Shown here: piece by piece, positions 33,533 through 43,900 of the stretch
How the letters are laid out: every line of letters starts with the position of its first letter
How positions within the stretch are numbered: position 1 is the stretch's first letter
Program-made: the position numbers and the translations under genes
NCBI RefSeq assembly: GCF_003002955.1
Contig: NZ_PVTJ01000005.1
Coordinates: forward strand, 372,001 to 436,000
Reading direction: 5' to 3'
DNA: 64,000 nt
Source: Glycomyces artemisiae
GTDB taxonomy: Bacteria; Actinomycetota; Actinomycetes; Mycobacteriales; Micromonosporaceae
The notes under the pieces: generated by a model
Seen by the model: only the letters and a program-made list of their open reading frames with translations
Told to the model about the DNA's origin: nothing
Database searches by the model: none

Positions 33533-33558
33533 TAGCGCAATACGTAATGCGCTATTAT
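33533..33558 (+). promoter_or_regulatory. LacI-type operator overlapping the -10 box of the FAD-oxidoreductase/ABC operon
   Basis: TAGCGCAATA, two bases CG, then TAATGCGCTA (33533-33554), overlapping TATTAT at 33553-33558. It agrees with 28595-28616 in 18 of 20 arm positions, and the -10 box stands in the same relation to both palindromes, as expected for a repressor that blocks RNA polymerase. Confidence 0.8.
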
Positions 33559-33585
33559 CATGGTCGGCATCACCGCTAAGGAGCA

Positions 33586-35214
33586 ATGTTGAACGAATAC
33601 CAGGCAGACGTCGCCGTCATCGGCGGCGGGCTCGGAGGGGTCGCAGCGGCCCTCGCCGCCCTCGCCGCGGGCAAGCGCGTCGTCCTCACCGAGGAGTCGC
33701 CGTGGCTCGGCGGCCAGTCGACGAACCAGCTCGTGCCCCCCGACGAGCACCCGTGGATCGAGTCCGTCGGCCGCACCCGGTCCTACGCCCAGTACCGCGA
33801 CCGCGTCCGCGACTACTACCGGCGCAACTACCCGCTGCGGCCCGAATCGCTCGCCGACGGCCGGCTCAACCCCGGCGTCGGCGGCGTCAGCGAGCTCACC
33901 CACGAGCCCCGCGTCTCCCTGGCCGTCCTCGACGAGATGCTGGCGCCCCACCGGATCGACGGACGCCTCACCGTCCTCACCGACCACTTCCCGGCGTCAG
34001 CCGAGACCGAGGGCGACCGCCTCCTGTCGGTGACGGTCATCGACCGCGAGGCGGGCGAGTACTCGGTCGTCTCGGCCCCGTACTTCATCGACGCCACCGA
34101 ACTGGGCGACCTGCTCGACCTCGCCGGCGTTGAGCACATCATCGGCGCCGAGTCCCGGTCGGACACCGGCGAGCTGCACGCCGTCGACGGCGACGCCGCC
34201 CCGCTCGACCAGCAGGCCGTCTCCTGGTGCTTCGCCATGGACTACCGCCCCGGCGAGGACCACACCATCGACAAGCCGGAGGGCTACCCGTTCTGGCGGT
34301 CCTACGTCCCCGAGTTCTGGCCCGGCGAGCTGTTCAGCTGGACCGATGTCCTCCCCACGACCCTGGAGACCCGCACCGAGGGCCTGTTCGCCACCGCCGC
34401 CTCCCCTCGCGGCGCCCGCGCCCGCGACCGGTGGAACTTCCGCCGCGTCTTCTCGGTCGGCCACTACCCCGACGGGCGCTACGGCTCCGACGTCACCGTC
34501 GTCAACTGGCCGCAGATCGACTACTTCCTCGGCCCGCTCCTGGGCGTCGACACCGACATGAGGCTCGCCGCCGAACGCGCGGCGAAGGAGCAGGCCCGCT
34601 CGTTCCTGTACTGGATGCAGACCGAGGCCCCCACCCTCGACGGCGGCACCGGCTACCCCGGACTGCGGCCGCGCCCCGACATCACCGGCACCCGCGACGG
34701 CTTCGCCATGCGCCCCTACATCCGCGAATCCCGCCGGCTCCTGGCCGAGACGCGCGTGCTCGAACAGCACGTCGGCGTCGAGGCCCGCGAGGCGGCCGGG
34801 CTGCCCGACGGCGCCGAGCCCTTCGCCGACACCGTCGGCACCGGCTCCTACCGGATCGACCTGCACCCGTCCACCGGCCGGGACGGCAATCCGCGCACCT
34901 ATGTGGACGTCTCCAGCTACCCGTTCCAGATCCCGCTCGGGGCCCTCATCCCGCGCCGCGTCGAGAACCTTCTCGCCGGCGCCAAGAACATCGGCACCAC
35001 GCACATCACGAACGGCTGCTACCGGCTCCACCCGGTCGAATGGAACATCGGCGAAGCCGCCGGCGCGACCGCCGCCTTCGCCCTCGACACCGCCGCCACC
35101 CCGCGCGGCATCCGCAACGACCCGACCCGGCTGGCCGACCTGCAGCGACGCCTCACCGACCGGCTTGGATTCCACCTGTCCTGGCCCGAATACGCCCGAA
35201 CCATCCGAAACTAG
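33586..35214 (+). CDS. FAD-dependent oxidoreductase (FAD_oxidored family)
   Basis: A 542-residue flavoprotein with the N-terminal dinucleotide-binding motif VAVIGGGLGGVAAALAALAAGKRVVLTEE and GGQSTNQL, the segment that contacts FAD in this family, and the C-terminal AKNIGTTHITNGCYRLHPVEWNIGEAAG in part (NIGTTHITNG, HPVEWNIGEAAG). Members occur in bacterial carbohydrate-use loci, where the sugar-related oxidation is mostly uncharacterised. It is the first gene of a five-gene operon with a sugar importer and a GH1 enzyme. Start could be ATG 33586 or TTG 33589; AAGGAG is at 33578-33583. Confidence 0.82.
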   Translation: MLNEYQADVAVIGGGLGGVAAALAALAAGKRVVLTEESPWLGGQSTNQLVPPDEHPWIESVGRTRSYAQYRDRVRDYYRRNYPLRPESLADGRLNPGVGGVSELTHEPRVSLAVLDEMLAPHRIDGRLTVLTDHFPASAETEGDRLLSVTVIDREAGEYSVVSAPYFIDATELGDLLDLAGVEHIIGAESRSDTGELHAVDGDAAPLDQQAVSWCFAMDYRPGEDHTIDKPEGYPFWRSYVPEFWPGELFSWTDVLPTTLETRTEGLFATAASPRGARARDRWNFRRVFSVGHYPDGRYGSDVTVVNWPQIDYFLGPLLGVDTDMRLAAERAAKEQARSFLYWMQTEAPTLDGGTGYPGLRPRPDITGTRDGFAMRPYIRESRRLLAETRVLEQHVGVEAREAAGLPDGAEPFADTVGTGSYRIDLHPSTGRDGNPRTYVDVSSYPFQIPLGALIPRRVENLLAGAKNIGTTHITNGCYRLHPVEWNIGEAAGATAAFALDTAATPRGIRNDPTRLADLQRRLTDRLGFHLSWPEYARTIRN

Positions 35215-35243
35215 AGCAACCCCTAGCACGAAGGAGCGAGACA

Positions 35244-36563
35244 ATGGCAGTCTCACACCACCGGCGTATCGCCGTCGGCACCGCCGCGATCGCCCTCACC
35301 GCGGCCCTCGCCGCCTGCGGCATGGGCGGCGGCACCGCCGAGCAGACCGGCTCCAACCAGCTCACCGTCTGGTTCCCCGGCACCGATCCGGCCGAGTCCG
35401 CGCTCGTCGAGGACACGCTCGTCCCGGCCTTCGAGGAGCAGACCGGAGCCGAGGTCGAGGTCACCTACGTCGACTACGCCGACCTCAGCAACAAGCTCAC
35501 CGCCGCGTTCGCGGCCGGGACCGCCCCCGACGTGTTCGGGCACGGCCCCGCCGCCGTCGCCGACTTCGTCGCCAACGACCGCCTCGAACCCCTCCAGGAC
35601 TACGTCGACGGCCTCGACCAGGCCGACCTCGACGATCTCGCCACCGCGCTTCCCGGCGGCCAGGTCGACGGCGAGCAGTATCTCGTCCCGCTCCAGATGC
35701 AGGGCTGGGCGCTCGCCTACGACCGGTCCGACTTCGCCGCAGCCGGACTCGACCCCGACAGCCCGCCCACCACCTGGGAAGCCGTCCGGGATGCCGCAGC
35801 GCAGCTCACCGTTCGCGACGGCGACGGCGCGATCACCCGCTCCGGCCTGCTCCTGGCGACCGACCCCATCGGACGCCAGCAGTCCTTCGCGACCCTCATC
35901 GCCGGCGCCGGCGGCGAACTGGTCGACACCGCCGACCTCACCGCCGCCTTCGACACCCCCGAAGGCCGAGAAGCCCTCGACTACTACGTGGACCTCTTCA
36001 ACGGCGACGACGCCGTCGCGACCGGGCTCGGCGTCACCTACTCCGCCAACCCGACCGCGCAGCAGCCGCTGGTGACCGACACCGCCTCGATCACGCTCCT
36101 GTCGGCCAACGCCATCTCCAAGCTCGCGGCCGAAGCACCCGACCTCGACCTCGGCATCATGCAGCCGCTGCGCTTCGAGGACAGCGACACGCCCGCCGCG
36201 TTCGGCGGCGCCGGACCCGGCCTGATGATCAACGCCGACTCCCACGTGAAAGACCTCGCCTGGCAGTTCATCGAGTACATGACCGGCGCCGACGTCAACC
36301 AGGAGTACGTCGCCTCCTTCGGCGGCATCCCCGTGCGCGCCTCCGCGGCCGACTCCGGGTACGTCGCCGAGTCGCCGGTGCTCCCCGCGTTCCTCGACGC
36401 CGCGCCCTACTTCGTGCCCAACCCGAACGTCCCCGGCTGGGTCCAGGCCCGCGACACCATGGACGCCCACCTCGAAGAAGCCCTCAACCAGAAGGCCCCC
36501 ACCGACGAGGTCCTCGCGGACATGGCCGCCGCCGTCGACGACGTCCTGGAGAGCAGCCGGTGA
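35244..36563 (+). CDS. Sugar ABC transporter substrate-binding lipoprotein
   Basis: A 439-residue family 1 solute-binding protein. Lipobox LAAC places the lipid-bearing Cys at about residue 25, followed by a flexible GMGGGTAEQTGS stretch and the binding fold starting LTVWFPGTDPAE, with the usual AFAAGTAPDVF and hinge LVPLQMQGWALAYDR. It captures oligosaccharide outside the membrane for the two permeases that follow. AAGGAG precedes ATG 35244. No ATPase gene is in the operon, so a shared MsiK-like ATPase elsewhere is expected. Confidence 0.9.
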   Translation: MAVSHHRRIAVGTAAIALTAALAACGMGGGTAEQTGSNQLTVWFPGTDPAESALVEDTLVPAFEEQTGAEVEVTYVDYADLSNKLTAAFAAGTAPDVFGHGPAAVADFVANDRLEPLQDYVDGLDQADLDDLATALPGGQVDGEQYLVPLQMQGWALAYDRSDFAAAGLDPDSPPTTWEAVRDAAAQLTVRDGDGAITRSGLLLATDPIGRQQSFATLIAGAGGELVDTADLTAAFDTPEGREALDYYVDLFNGDDAVATGLGVTYSANPTAQQPLVTDTASITLLSANAISKLAAEAPDLDLGIMQPLRFEDSDTPAAFGGAGPGLMINADSHVKDLAWQFIEYMTGADVNQEYVASFGGIPVRASAADSGYVAESPVLPAFLDAAPYFVPNPNVPGWVQARDTMDAHLEEALNQKAPTDEVLADMAAAVDDVLESSR

Positions 36564-37483
36564 CGACGGCACCGCCCAGCACGCTCCGCCCGCCGGCGCC
36601 CCGAACCAGGCGCCGGCGGTGGACCCGCCTCCAGCTGACCGGCCTCGCCATGGTCGCCCCCGCCACGGCGTTCATCCTGGTCTTCAGCCTCGTCCCGGTC
36701 GTCTACGGCCTCGGGATCAGCTTCACCGAGTACAACCCCCTCCACCGGGGACTGCCCGAATGGGTCGGCCTGCGCAACTACGCCGACCTGTTCACGCAGC
36801 CGCAGTTCGGCAAGGCCCTCGGCGTCACCGGCCTGTTCGTCCTGATGGTCCTGCCCGCCACCGTGGTCCTCGCGACCGCGCTCGCACTCCTGGTCGACCG
36901 GCCCTTCCGCGGCGTCGGCGCCGTCCGCGCCGCCCTCTACATCCCGAACATCGTCTCGCTCACCGCCGTGTCCATGGTCTGGCTGTGGATCTACTCCCAG
37001 CACGGGCTGCTCAACGAACTGCTCGGCCTGGCGGGCCTGCCCGCGCAGGACCTGCTCCACGACGAGTCCACCGCGCTGGCCGCCGCCGCGGCCATGCGCG
37101 TGTGGAAAGCCCTGGGCTCCAACATGGTCCTCATCCTCGCCGGGCTCCAGTCGATCCCGCGCGAGCTCTACGAGGCCGCGCGGGTCGACGGCGCGGGCCC
37201 CTGGCAGCGGTTCCGGTACGTCACCGTCCCCGGCCTGCGCCCGATCCTGGTGTTCGTCGTCGCCATGGACATCATCTACCTCGCCCAGAGCTTCGCCGAG
37301 ATCTACGTCCTCACCCAGGGCGGCCCCCTCGGCTCGACCACCACCGTGAACTACCTGATCTACACCTCCGCGTTCCAGTACAACCAGTTCGGCTCCTCCT
37401 CGGCCATGGCGTTCGTCCTGTTCGCCTTCATCGCCGGGTTCTCCCTGGTCTCGGTACGCGGCATCCTGGGGAGGCAGCGATGA
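36560..37483 (+). CDS. Sugar ABC transporter permease (MalF type)
   Basis: A 307-residue permease with six helices and the EAA loop ELYEAARVDGAGPWQRFRYVTVPGLRPI (key residues EAARVDGA...G......P.L), which docks the ATPase. The GTG start overlaps the stop of the binding-protein gene (GTGA). Works with the next permease as a heterodimer. Confidence 0.92.
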   Translation: MTTAPPSTLRPPAPRTRRRRWTRLQLTGLAMVAPATAFILVFSLVPVVYGLGISFTEYNPLHRGLPEWVGLRNYADLFTQPQFGKALGVTGLFVLMVLPATVVLATALALLVDRPFRGVGAVRAALYIPNIVSLTAVSMVWLWIYSQHGLLNELLGLAGLPAQDLLHDESTALAAAAAMRVWKALGSNMVLILAGLQSIPRELYEAARVDGAGPWQRFRYVTVPGLRPILVFVVAMDIIYLAQSFAEIYVLTQGGPLGSTTTVNYLIYTSAFQYNQFGSSSAMAFVLFAFIAGFSLVSVRGILGRQR

Positions 37484-38361
37484 CGGCCCGCACGATCGAC
37501 GGGGGCCGCCGCATGGCCGCCGCCACCCGCATCGCACTCATCGCCGTCGCCGCGATCCTCGTGCTCGTCCCGTTCGCGTGGATGGCCTCCATCGCGTTCA
37601 CCCCCGCCGAGCAGGCCTTCGGGTCGATCAGCCTCATCCCCGACAACCCGACCACCGCGAACTTCGAAGCAGCGCTCACCCAGATCGACCTGCTTCGCGC
37701 CCTGGGCAACTCGCTCGTCGTCGCACTCGTGTGCGTCGCCGCGAACTGCCTCGTCGCGCCCCTCGCGGGGTACGCCTTCGCGCGGCTGAAGTTCCCCGGC
37801 TCCGGCGTCGTCCTCCTGGTCATCGTCGCCACCACCGCGATCCCGGTGTCGGTCACCCTCATCCCGCTGTTCCTCATGGCGAAGACGTTCCCGCTCGCCG
37901 GCGGCAACGACCTCTTCGGATCGGGCGGCACCGGCCTGCTCGACACCCTCGCGGTCGTCACCATCCCGCACCTGGTCGGCGCGATGAACGTGTTCCTCTC
38001 CCGCCAGTACTTCGCGGGCATGGGCTCCGAACTCGCCGAGGCCGCCCGCCTCGACGGCGCGGGGGAGTGGCGCATCTACTGGCGCGTCTACCTGCCGCTC
38101 GCGCGTCCGCTCATCGCGGTCGTCGCGATCTTCTCCTTCACCGGCACCTGGGACGACTTCCTGTGGCCGCTGGTGACCACGACCTCCCAGGAGCACTACA
38201 CGGTGCAACTCGCCCTCGTCCAGTTCAACGCCACCGGCAACGTCCAATACGGACCGCTCATGGCCGGGGCCATCCTCATCACCCTTCCGGTGCTCGCCGT
38301 CTTCCTGCTCAACCAGCGCTCGTTCATCTCGGGACTCGCCGAAGGAGGCACCAAAGGATGA
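37480..38361 (+). CDS. Sugar ABC transporter permease (MalG type)
   Basis: A 293-residue permease with six helices and the EAA motif ELAEAARLDGAGEWRIYW. ATGA overlap with the preceding permease gene. Between the third and fourth helices it carries a slightly longer loop (LAGGNDLFGSGGTGLLD) than many MalG proteins. Confidence 0.92.
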   Translation: MTARTIDGGRRMAAATRIALIAVAAILVLVPFAWMASIAFTPAEQAFGSISLIPDNPTTANFEAALTQIDLLRALGNSLVVALVCVAANCLVAPLAGYAFARLKFPGSGVVLLVIVATTAIPVSVTLIPLFLMAKTFPLAGGNDLFGSGGTGLLDTLAVVTIPHLVGAMNVFLSRQYFAGMGSELAEAARLDGAGEWRIYWRVYLPLARPLIAVVAIFSFTGTWDDFLWPLVTTTSQEHYTVQLALVQFNATGNVQYGPLMAGAILITLPVLAVFLLNQRSFISGLAEGGTKG

Positions 38362-39527
38362 CCCGTTTCCCCGCGGACTTCATCTGGGGCACCGCCACCG
38401 CCGCCCACCAGGTCGAGGGCTCGAACACCAACACCGACTGGTGGCGGCGCGAGCACCGGCCCGACACCGACCTGCCCGAACCCAGCGGCGACGCCGCCGA
38501 CTCCTACCACCGCTACGGCGAGGACATCGCGCTCGTCGCCGACGCCGGCCTCGGCGCCTACCGGTTCTCCATCGAATGGGCCCGCATCGAACCCGAGCCG
38601 GGCGTCCACTCCCGCGCCCAGCTCGACCACTACCGCCGCATGGTCGACGCCTGCCGCGACCGCGGCATCGAACCCGTGGTCACCCTCCACCACGTCACCA
38701 ACCCGATCTGGTTCACCCGCGAAGGCGCCTGGCGCGCTTCGGACGCCGCCGAGCGCTTCGCCCGCTACACCGAAGCGACCCTGCCCGTGCTCGACGACGT
38801 CACCTGGGTCTTCACCATCAACGAACCCAACATGATCGCGACCCACCGCGACTTCGAGGCCGCCGAGATGCACCTCGCGAAGCGTCCCGAACCCGACATG
38901 CACGTGGCCGAGACGCTCGCCGCCGCGCACCGCGCCGCCCGCGAGGTCCTCTCAGGACCCGGACACGTTCGCTCCGGCTGGACCATCGGCGGCCAGGCCT
39001 TCCAAGCGCTCCCCGGCGCCGAGGACGCGATGCGCGACTACGCCTATGCGCGCGAGGACTTCTTCATCGACGCCGCCGTCGGCGACGATGTCATCGGCGT
39101 CCAGAACTACTCCCGCAACATCATCGGCCCCGACGGGCCCGTCCCGCTCGCCGAAGGCACCGAGACGAACCTCCTCGGCTGGGAGTACTGGCCCCAGTCC
39201 ATCGGCGAAGAACTGCGCCACTGCTGGGAACGCGGCAAGGGCACCCCGCTCCTGGTCACCGAGAACGGCTTCGCCACCCGCGACGACGACCGCCGCATCG
39301 ACCACACCCGCGACGCCCTCGCGAGCGTCAAAGCCGCCATGGACGACGGTGTCGACGTGCGCGGATACCTCTACTGGTCCCTGCTCGACAACTACGAATG
39401 GGGCAGCTACGACCCCACGTTCGGCCTCGTCGCCTGGGACCGCGACACCTTCGAGCGCCGACCGAAGCCGTCCTTGCAATGGCTCGGCCGGGTCGCCCGC
39501 ACCGGAGCGGTCCCGGACGCGGCCTGA
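38358..39527 (+). CDS. GH1 family beta-glycosidase
   Basis: A 389-residue cytoplasmic retaining glycosidase: N-terminal FIWGTATAAHQVEGSN, acid/base Glu156 in FTINEPN, nucleophile Glu302 in VTENGF and the C-terminal LDNYEWGSYDPTFGLV. At under 400 residues it is shorter than the usual 440-480, mostly through shortened loops, yet both catalytic residues and the sugar-binding Trp/Glu (YEWG) remain. It overlaps the permease gene by ATGA and would hydrolyse the imported oligosaccharide. Confidence 0.92.
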   Translation: MTRFPADFIWGTATAAHQVEGSNTNTDWWRREHRPDTDLPEPSGDAADSYHRYGEDIALVADAGLGAYRFSIEWARIEPEPGVHSRAQLDHYRRMVDACRDRGIEPVVTLHHVTNPIWFTREGAWRASDAAERFARYTEATLPVLDDVTWVFTINEPNMIATHRDFEAAEMHLAKRPEPDMHVAETLAAAHRAAREVLSGPGHVRSGWTIGGQAFQALPGAEDAMRDYAYAREDFFIDAAVGDDVIGVQNYSRNIIGPDGPVPLAEGTETNLLGWEYWPQSIGEELRHCWERGKGTPLLVTENGFATRDDDRRIDHTRDALASVKAAMDDGVDVRGYLYWSLLDNYEWGSYDPTFGLVAWDRDTFERRPKPSLQWLGRVARTGAVPDAA

Positions 39528-39615
39528 CCCGGCGACGGCTCGGCGCCATCGTCACGACAGCGGCAGCAGCGAGGAGAGGTAGTAGGTGCAGAAAACGCCG
39601 ACCGCGGCGGCGCGG

Positions 39616-40173
39616 TCACCCGGCGTCGGGACGGACGTAGATCAGCGCCACATTGCCGCGCGGGAAGGACCTCACGTCGACCAGCTTCAGCCTGGTGAAC
39701 GCGGTGAACAGCGGACCACCGGCGCCGTACGCGACCGGCCCGACCATCAGGTGGTACTCGTCGACGAGGTCGGCCGCGACCACCGCCTGTGCGAACCGGA
39801 CACCGCCGTGCACCATGATCGGACCGGCCCCCCGCTCCTTCAGATCGCCGATCTCGGCGGCCAGGTCGCCGGAGCAGACGGTCGTGGCGTCCCACGGGGT
39901 CTCGATCGGCCGGCGGGAGAAGACGACCTTCGGGATCCGGTTCATCGCGTCCGCCTCGGGCCCGGTCCGGTACGGCCAGTAGCCCGCCATGTCCCCGTAC
40001 GTCTTCGAGCCCATCGCGTGCACACCGGCCCGGCCGAGCAGGTCGCCCATGTAGGCGATGAATTCCTCGTCCTCGTCGTACTCGACGAGGACGTCCTCCG
40101 GCACGCCGGGCGCCACCGCGCCGTAGCCGTCGAGGGACAGACTGTGCCGGAGCACCACTGAGTTCGCATCCAT
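39616..40173 (-). CDS. DHFR-fold (RibD C-terminal-like) reductase family protein
   Basis: A 185-residue protein of the RibD_C/dihydrofolate-reductase-like group: VVLRHSLSLDGYGA near the N-terminus, AMGSKTYGDMAGYW, KVVFSRRPIE and MVHGGVRFAQAVVAADLVDEYHLMVGPVAYG, a nucleotide-binding pattern common in this family. Members are usually monofunctional NAD(P)H-dependent reductases of unknown substrate. I prefer ATG 40173 over the upstream ATG 40206 because family members begin just before the first strand. It is unlinked to neighbours. Confidence 0.82.
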   Translation of the reverse strand: MDANSVVLRHSLSLDGYGAVAPGVPEDVLVEYDEDEEFIAYMGDLLGRAGVHAMGSKTYGDMAGYWPYRTGPEADAMNRIPKVVFSRRPIETPWDATTVCSGDLAAEIGDLKERGAGPIMVHGGVRFAQAVVAADLVDEYHLMVGPVAYGAGGPLFTAFTRLKLVDVRSFPRGNVALIYVRPDAG

Positions 40174-40236
40174 ACCTGTGAGACCGGCGCCGGCGGCGGA
40201 ATTCATCGCTGCGGCGGAAATTCACGGGGCCGTGGG

Positions 40237-40566
40237 TCACCGCAGGTCACGGTCCTGCGGTCTCGGGCCGTGCACGTACGGGGCGTCAGTTCCAGGACTG
40301 CGGAGGAAGCTGGTTCCAGGCACGCGCTGGCGGCCGGTCTTGGCCGGCGAGGACAGGTCGATCCGGCAGGTGGTCAGCTGGTCGAAGGCGCTGACGGTGT
40401 TGGCCGTACAGTGCTGCACGGCCACCTCGCGGGTCACGACGGCGCCGGCCGCGTACACCGGGATCTCCGTGAAGATCCGGTCGACCTTCCGTTCGGCGAT
40501 GGCGGGGATGCCGTCGCCGATGCGTCGGACGACCTCCTCCGCTGTCACGCGGGTCGATTCGAACAA
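40237..40566 (-). pseudogene. Probable remnant of a PucR/CdaR-like regulator N-terminus
   Basis: The first 60 or so residues (VVRRIGDGIPAIAERKVDRIFTEIPVYAAG in part) resemble the N-terminal helical region of PucR-type regulators (pattern IPxIAxRxVxRIxxEIPxYA). After FDQLTT the sequence loses resemblance and stops at 109 residues, so the GGDEF-like middle and C-terminal HTH are missing. Decayed gene inferred; a short functional protein cannot be excluded. Confidence 0.4.
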
Positions 40567-40837
40567 GACGACACGTCACCTTTGTGTTGAGGTCGGCGGG
40601 AGGTTCGCGACGGGTTCGCGCAGCCGCAGGCTACGGAGGGATTCAAGCACGGCCGTCAACCTTCCGGATCGGGACAGCGCCGCCGTGGCCGCGACCCCGG
40701 CAGCCCCTTGATGATAACGACGCGTCACTCGGTACGAAGTGCCGCGAGGCGGCGCGATCGCCTTGTCGGGTGAGACTTCCCATGCGTCCGGTGGTTTTCC
40801 AGGACACCACGATGTCCACGAACTCCGCTCCTGGTCT

Positions 40838-40990
40838 TCATTGTCGGGGGATGTCGAGGCCGGCGGCGCGAAGCCGTTGTCCGATCAGGGCGGTCAGCCG
40901 GTCCCATGTTGGCGAGTGCGGTTCGCCGTCGTAGTTGTTGGTCAATCCGTATCGGGCGCCGTCGGGTTCCTTCAGGTCTGCGTCTCCAGC
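40838..40990 (-). pseudogene. Orphan coding remnant or frameshifted C-terminus of the large STAND gene
   Basis: In the minus strand, in a frame different from the STAND gene and running across its stop, the sequence reads DLKEPDGARYGLTNNYDG then EPHSPTWDRLTALIGQRLRA and ends AGLDIPRQ at a TGA (40840-40838). Composition and codon-position bias look like a real protein tail, but no start is available in this frame. It is either a frameshifted tail of the STAND protein or the stub of a truncated gene. The rest of the 40567-40971 gap shows nothing recognisable. Confidence 0.4.
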
Positions 40991-43900
40991 TTCTTGTGGA
41001 TGAACATCCTGACGTCGTGCGGGCAGTCCTCACGCTGGGACAGGCGCAGCGCGCGGTTTCCCGGAACCGCGCGTTCATGGATGACGATCGCCTCGGCGAT
41101 GGCGTGTTTGGTCGCCGACGTCGCGGCCGGCCACAAACGCTTCTCCAGCCAGGCCGCGAAATTGGGGGACCGGTCCAGGACGGAGCGGATCAGGCTCGCG
41201 GTCCTTCGCCGGTTCGGCGTCCCGAGCCCGGCGCAGTCCCATCCGGTGAGCACGGACTCCACGGTCGGTCGTATGTCCTCGAAAGGCAGTCGAATCAGAC
41301 CGATCTTCCTGACCGAGGTCGACCAGCGGGCGAAGCTCGTGGATGCCTCCGACGCCGATTCACCGGGCCAGAAGGGGCGCGGCTCGGCGTTCAGCCGTAT
41401 GACGGGAGCGGCCGTGCCCGTCACGATCTCCTTGACGAGTTCAGGATCGAGCGGATGCGATTCGTCGATGCGGAACACCAAGGACAGGAGCGCTTTGACG
41501 AGGTTCGTGTGCTCACCCGAGTCGAGTGCGGCCTTCAGCCGGCCGGTGGCGGCCGCGGTGAGGAGGTCGCTGAGAGGAGTCTCGGAGCCATCTGTGTCGA
41601 GCGTAAGACCTGACAGGAGGGTTCCTGGAGTGGCGTCGGGGTCGGCGAGAAAGTTCGCCAGCTTGATCGCGACATCGGTGTGCGGGGTTCGGAGCAGAGC
41701 GCAACGCCATGCGGTGGTCGCGGTGTCCGGTTCCTGCTCCGTCCGATCGGCTTCCTCCAGGCCGCGCAGCGCGGCGGAGGCGTTGGTGCCCTTCATGATC
41801 TGGTCCGAGAGCCAGGCGCGCGCCTGCTGGTCCAGGTGTGCGATCCTGCCTTCGAACCGGGCACGCCGCAGCATCTCGTCGCCTCCGGCGGCGGGGAGCA
41901 TTGTTCGGAACCGTTCCCGTTGCCGGAACAGGAACTCCACCGGTGCGGTTCGCAGCCAGCTTCCGATCGGACTGAGCCGGACGGCGGTCCAATCGCCGTT
42001 CGGCTTCTCGCCGCTTTGCAGCGGATGCATCTCCCGGTCGGCCCTGTAGAACGAGTCCAGCAGCTCCTCGTGGAGGTCGACGTCCGCTCCCGCGAGCTGG
42101 ATCAGCGCGGTCCAGACCTGCCTGGGATCAGCGCTGGTGTGCGGTATGAACGCTTCGATGAGCGCCAGCCTGTCCTGCTTCGGCAGAACGCCGCTGACAT
42201 GCTTGGCGAGCGCCAGCGCCTTCCCGATGGCGCTGCGGCCGGCGTCCCCGGGGATGCCTCCCAGTGCCGTGCCGACCTCCGAAGGAAAGTCGTCGGCGAC
42301 GAACTTCGCCGTGTTGGTCCAGCGTTTCGGAAAGGAGACCGGTGCGTCCGAGAGCACCAGTGACATGAGTTCGTCTCTGATTCCGTCGTCTCGGCAGAGT
42401 TCGCGGACCAGCCGGATCTGCATCGCGTCCCAGGGGTCGGGCAGTTCGGTCTCCAGGAGAACGGTCCAGTCGCCCCAGCCGAATTTCTGGCGGACGCCGG
42501 GGTCGTCCATGCACCAGCGGAGCAGCTCGACCCCCTCCGCGGACCCGATGTCGGGAGGACTCGCCGAGAGCATCGGTTCGGCCAGCACCGCGATACGACT
42601 CGGCTCGGCTGCCCGGCTTTTCAATGCGGCCGTGAGCAGCTCGCGTTGTCCCCGCGGGCCGAGCTGTTCGTAGCGCTTGCAGAGGAGACTGAACAGGGCC
42701 GAGTCCATTTCGACCTTGCAAAGGTATTCGACGAGGTAGTACGGCACGTTCACCCACGTGTCCATAGGGATCCCGGGACGGATGTCCTCGATGAGATCGA
42801 GCGTCGTCGCCAACCGGTCGCGCTGCTGCTCGGGGGGCAGATGGAGGAGCAGTGCACCGATCGCGCGGGAGATGTCGATGAGGTACCGATCACTGTGGCT
42901 GGTGAGGAACCAAATGCAGATGGTCAGGGCCGCTTCGGCGCAATCCGGGTGCGCGTCTCCGAGGAGCCCCGCCATGGACCGCATCAGCACGTCGTCTCGT
43001 CTGGCGATCTGCGCGAAGACCGCTTCGAGGCGCTCCGGGACGCCGCGTGTGGAGGCCGACAGCAGGTGGTACTGCGACCCGAGAGGCGAGTCGATCGGGA
43101 CGTACTGCAGCAGCTCCTCGTGGCGGCTCTCCGGAGTCTCCTGCAACAGCATCAGGTGGAGCGCGATCGGCCACATGCGAGAGCTCGCGTCGTCGAGTTC
43201 GGAACGCAGGAGGACGAGTCTCGCGTCCTCGGCCCGCTGGGCGAGGAGGACCGCGATCGCGAACTCGGCGAAGGTCTGGTGGAAGAACTCGTAGCGTCCG
43301 CCGCGGTCGAGCACTACGCCGTCGCTGACCAGCGCCCCTATGCTGGCGTCCCAGCCGTCGAGTGCGACGGCCAGCGTCAGGCGATCAGGGTTCAGGTCGA
43401 GCACGAGTTCGGCGAGCGCGAAGGCGGCTCCTTCCTGCCGCTTCGAGCGCGATGTCCTCATGTTGTGACGGTCGCGGGCGATCCGCTGAATCCAGTAGGC
43501 CTCATAGAGACCGGTGATGGTGAGGTCGGCCGGTAGGCGGCCCTTGTCGGAGAAGAGGCGGCATGTCATCGCGAGCCGGAGGGGGACCGCGCAGATCCGC
43601 TTGATCGTGCGGGCCCTGGCCGGGTCCGACAGCGAACCGATGAAGCGTTCCCGTTGCGGGAGGGGCAGGTCGAGTTCCGAGACGTACCGCTCGGCCCATT
43701 CCACGATCTCGTCCTCGGAGAGGTCCGGCATCGTGATGAGGGCGGGCGGTTCGCCGTCGTTCCAGGGGGCGCCGGGGTCCGGTGTGAACAGCTCGCTGTA
43801 CTCGCGCTTGCGGCAGGTCGCGAAGAGTCGGGCGTGCCGGGCGCACCGGCGGAGCAGCTCGCGGAGCGCGTGGGCGGTGTGCTCGGTGGCGACCACGTCC

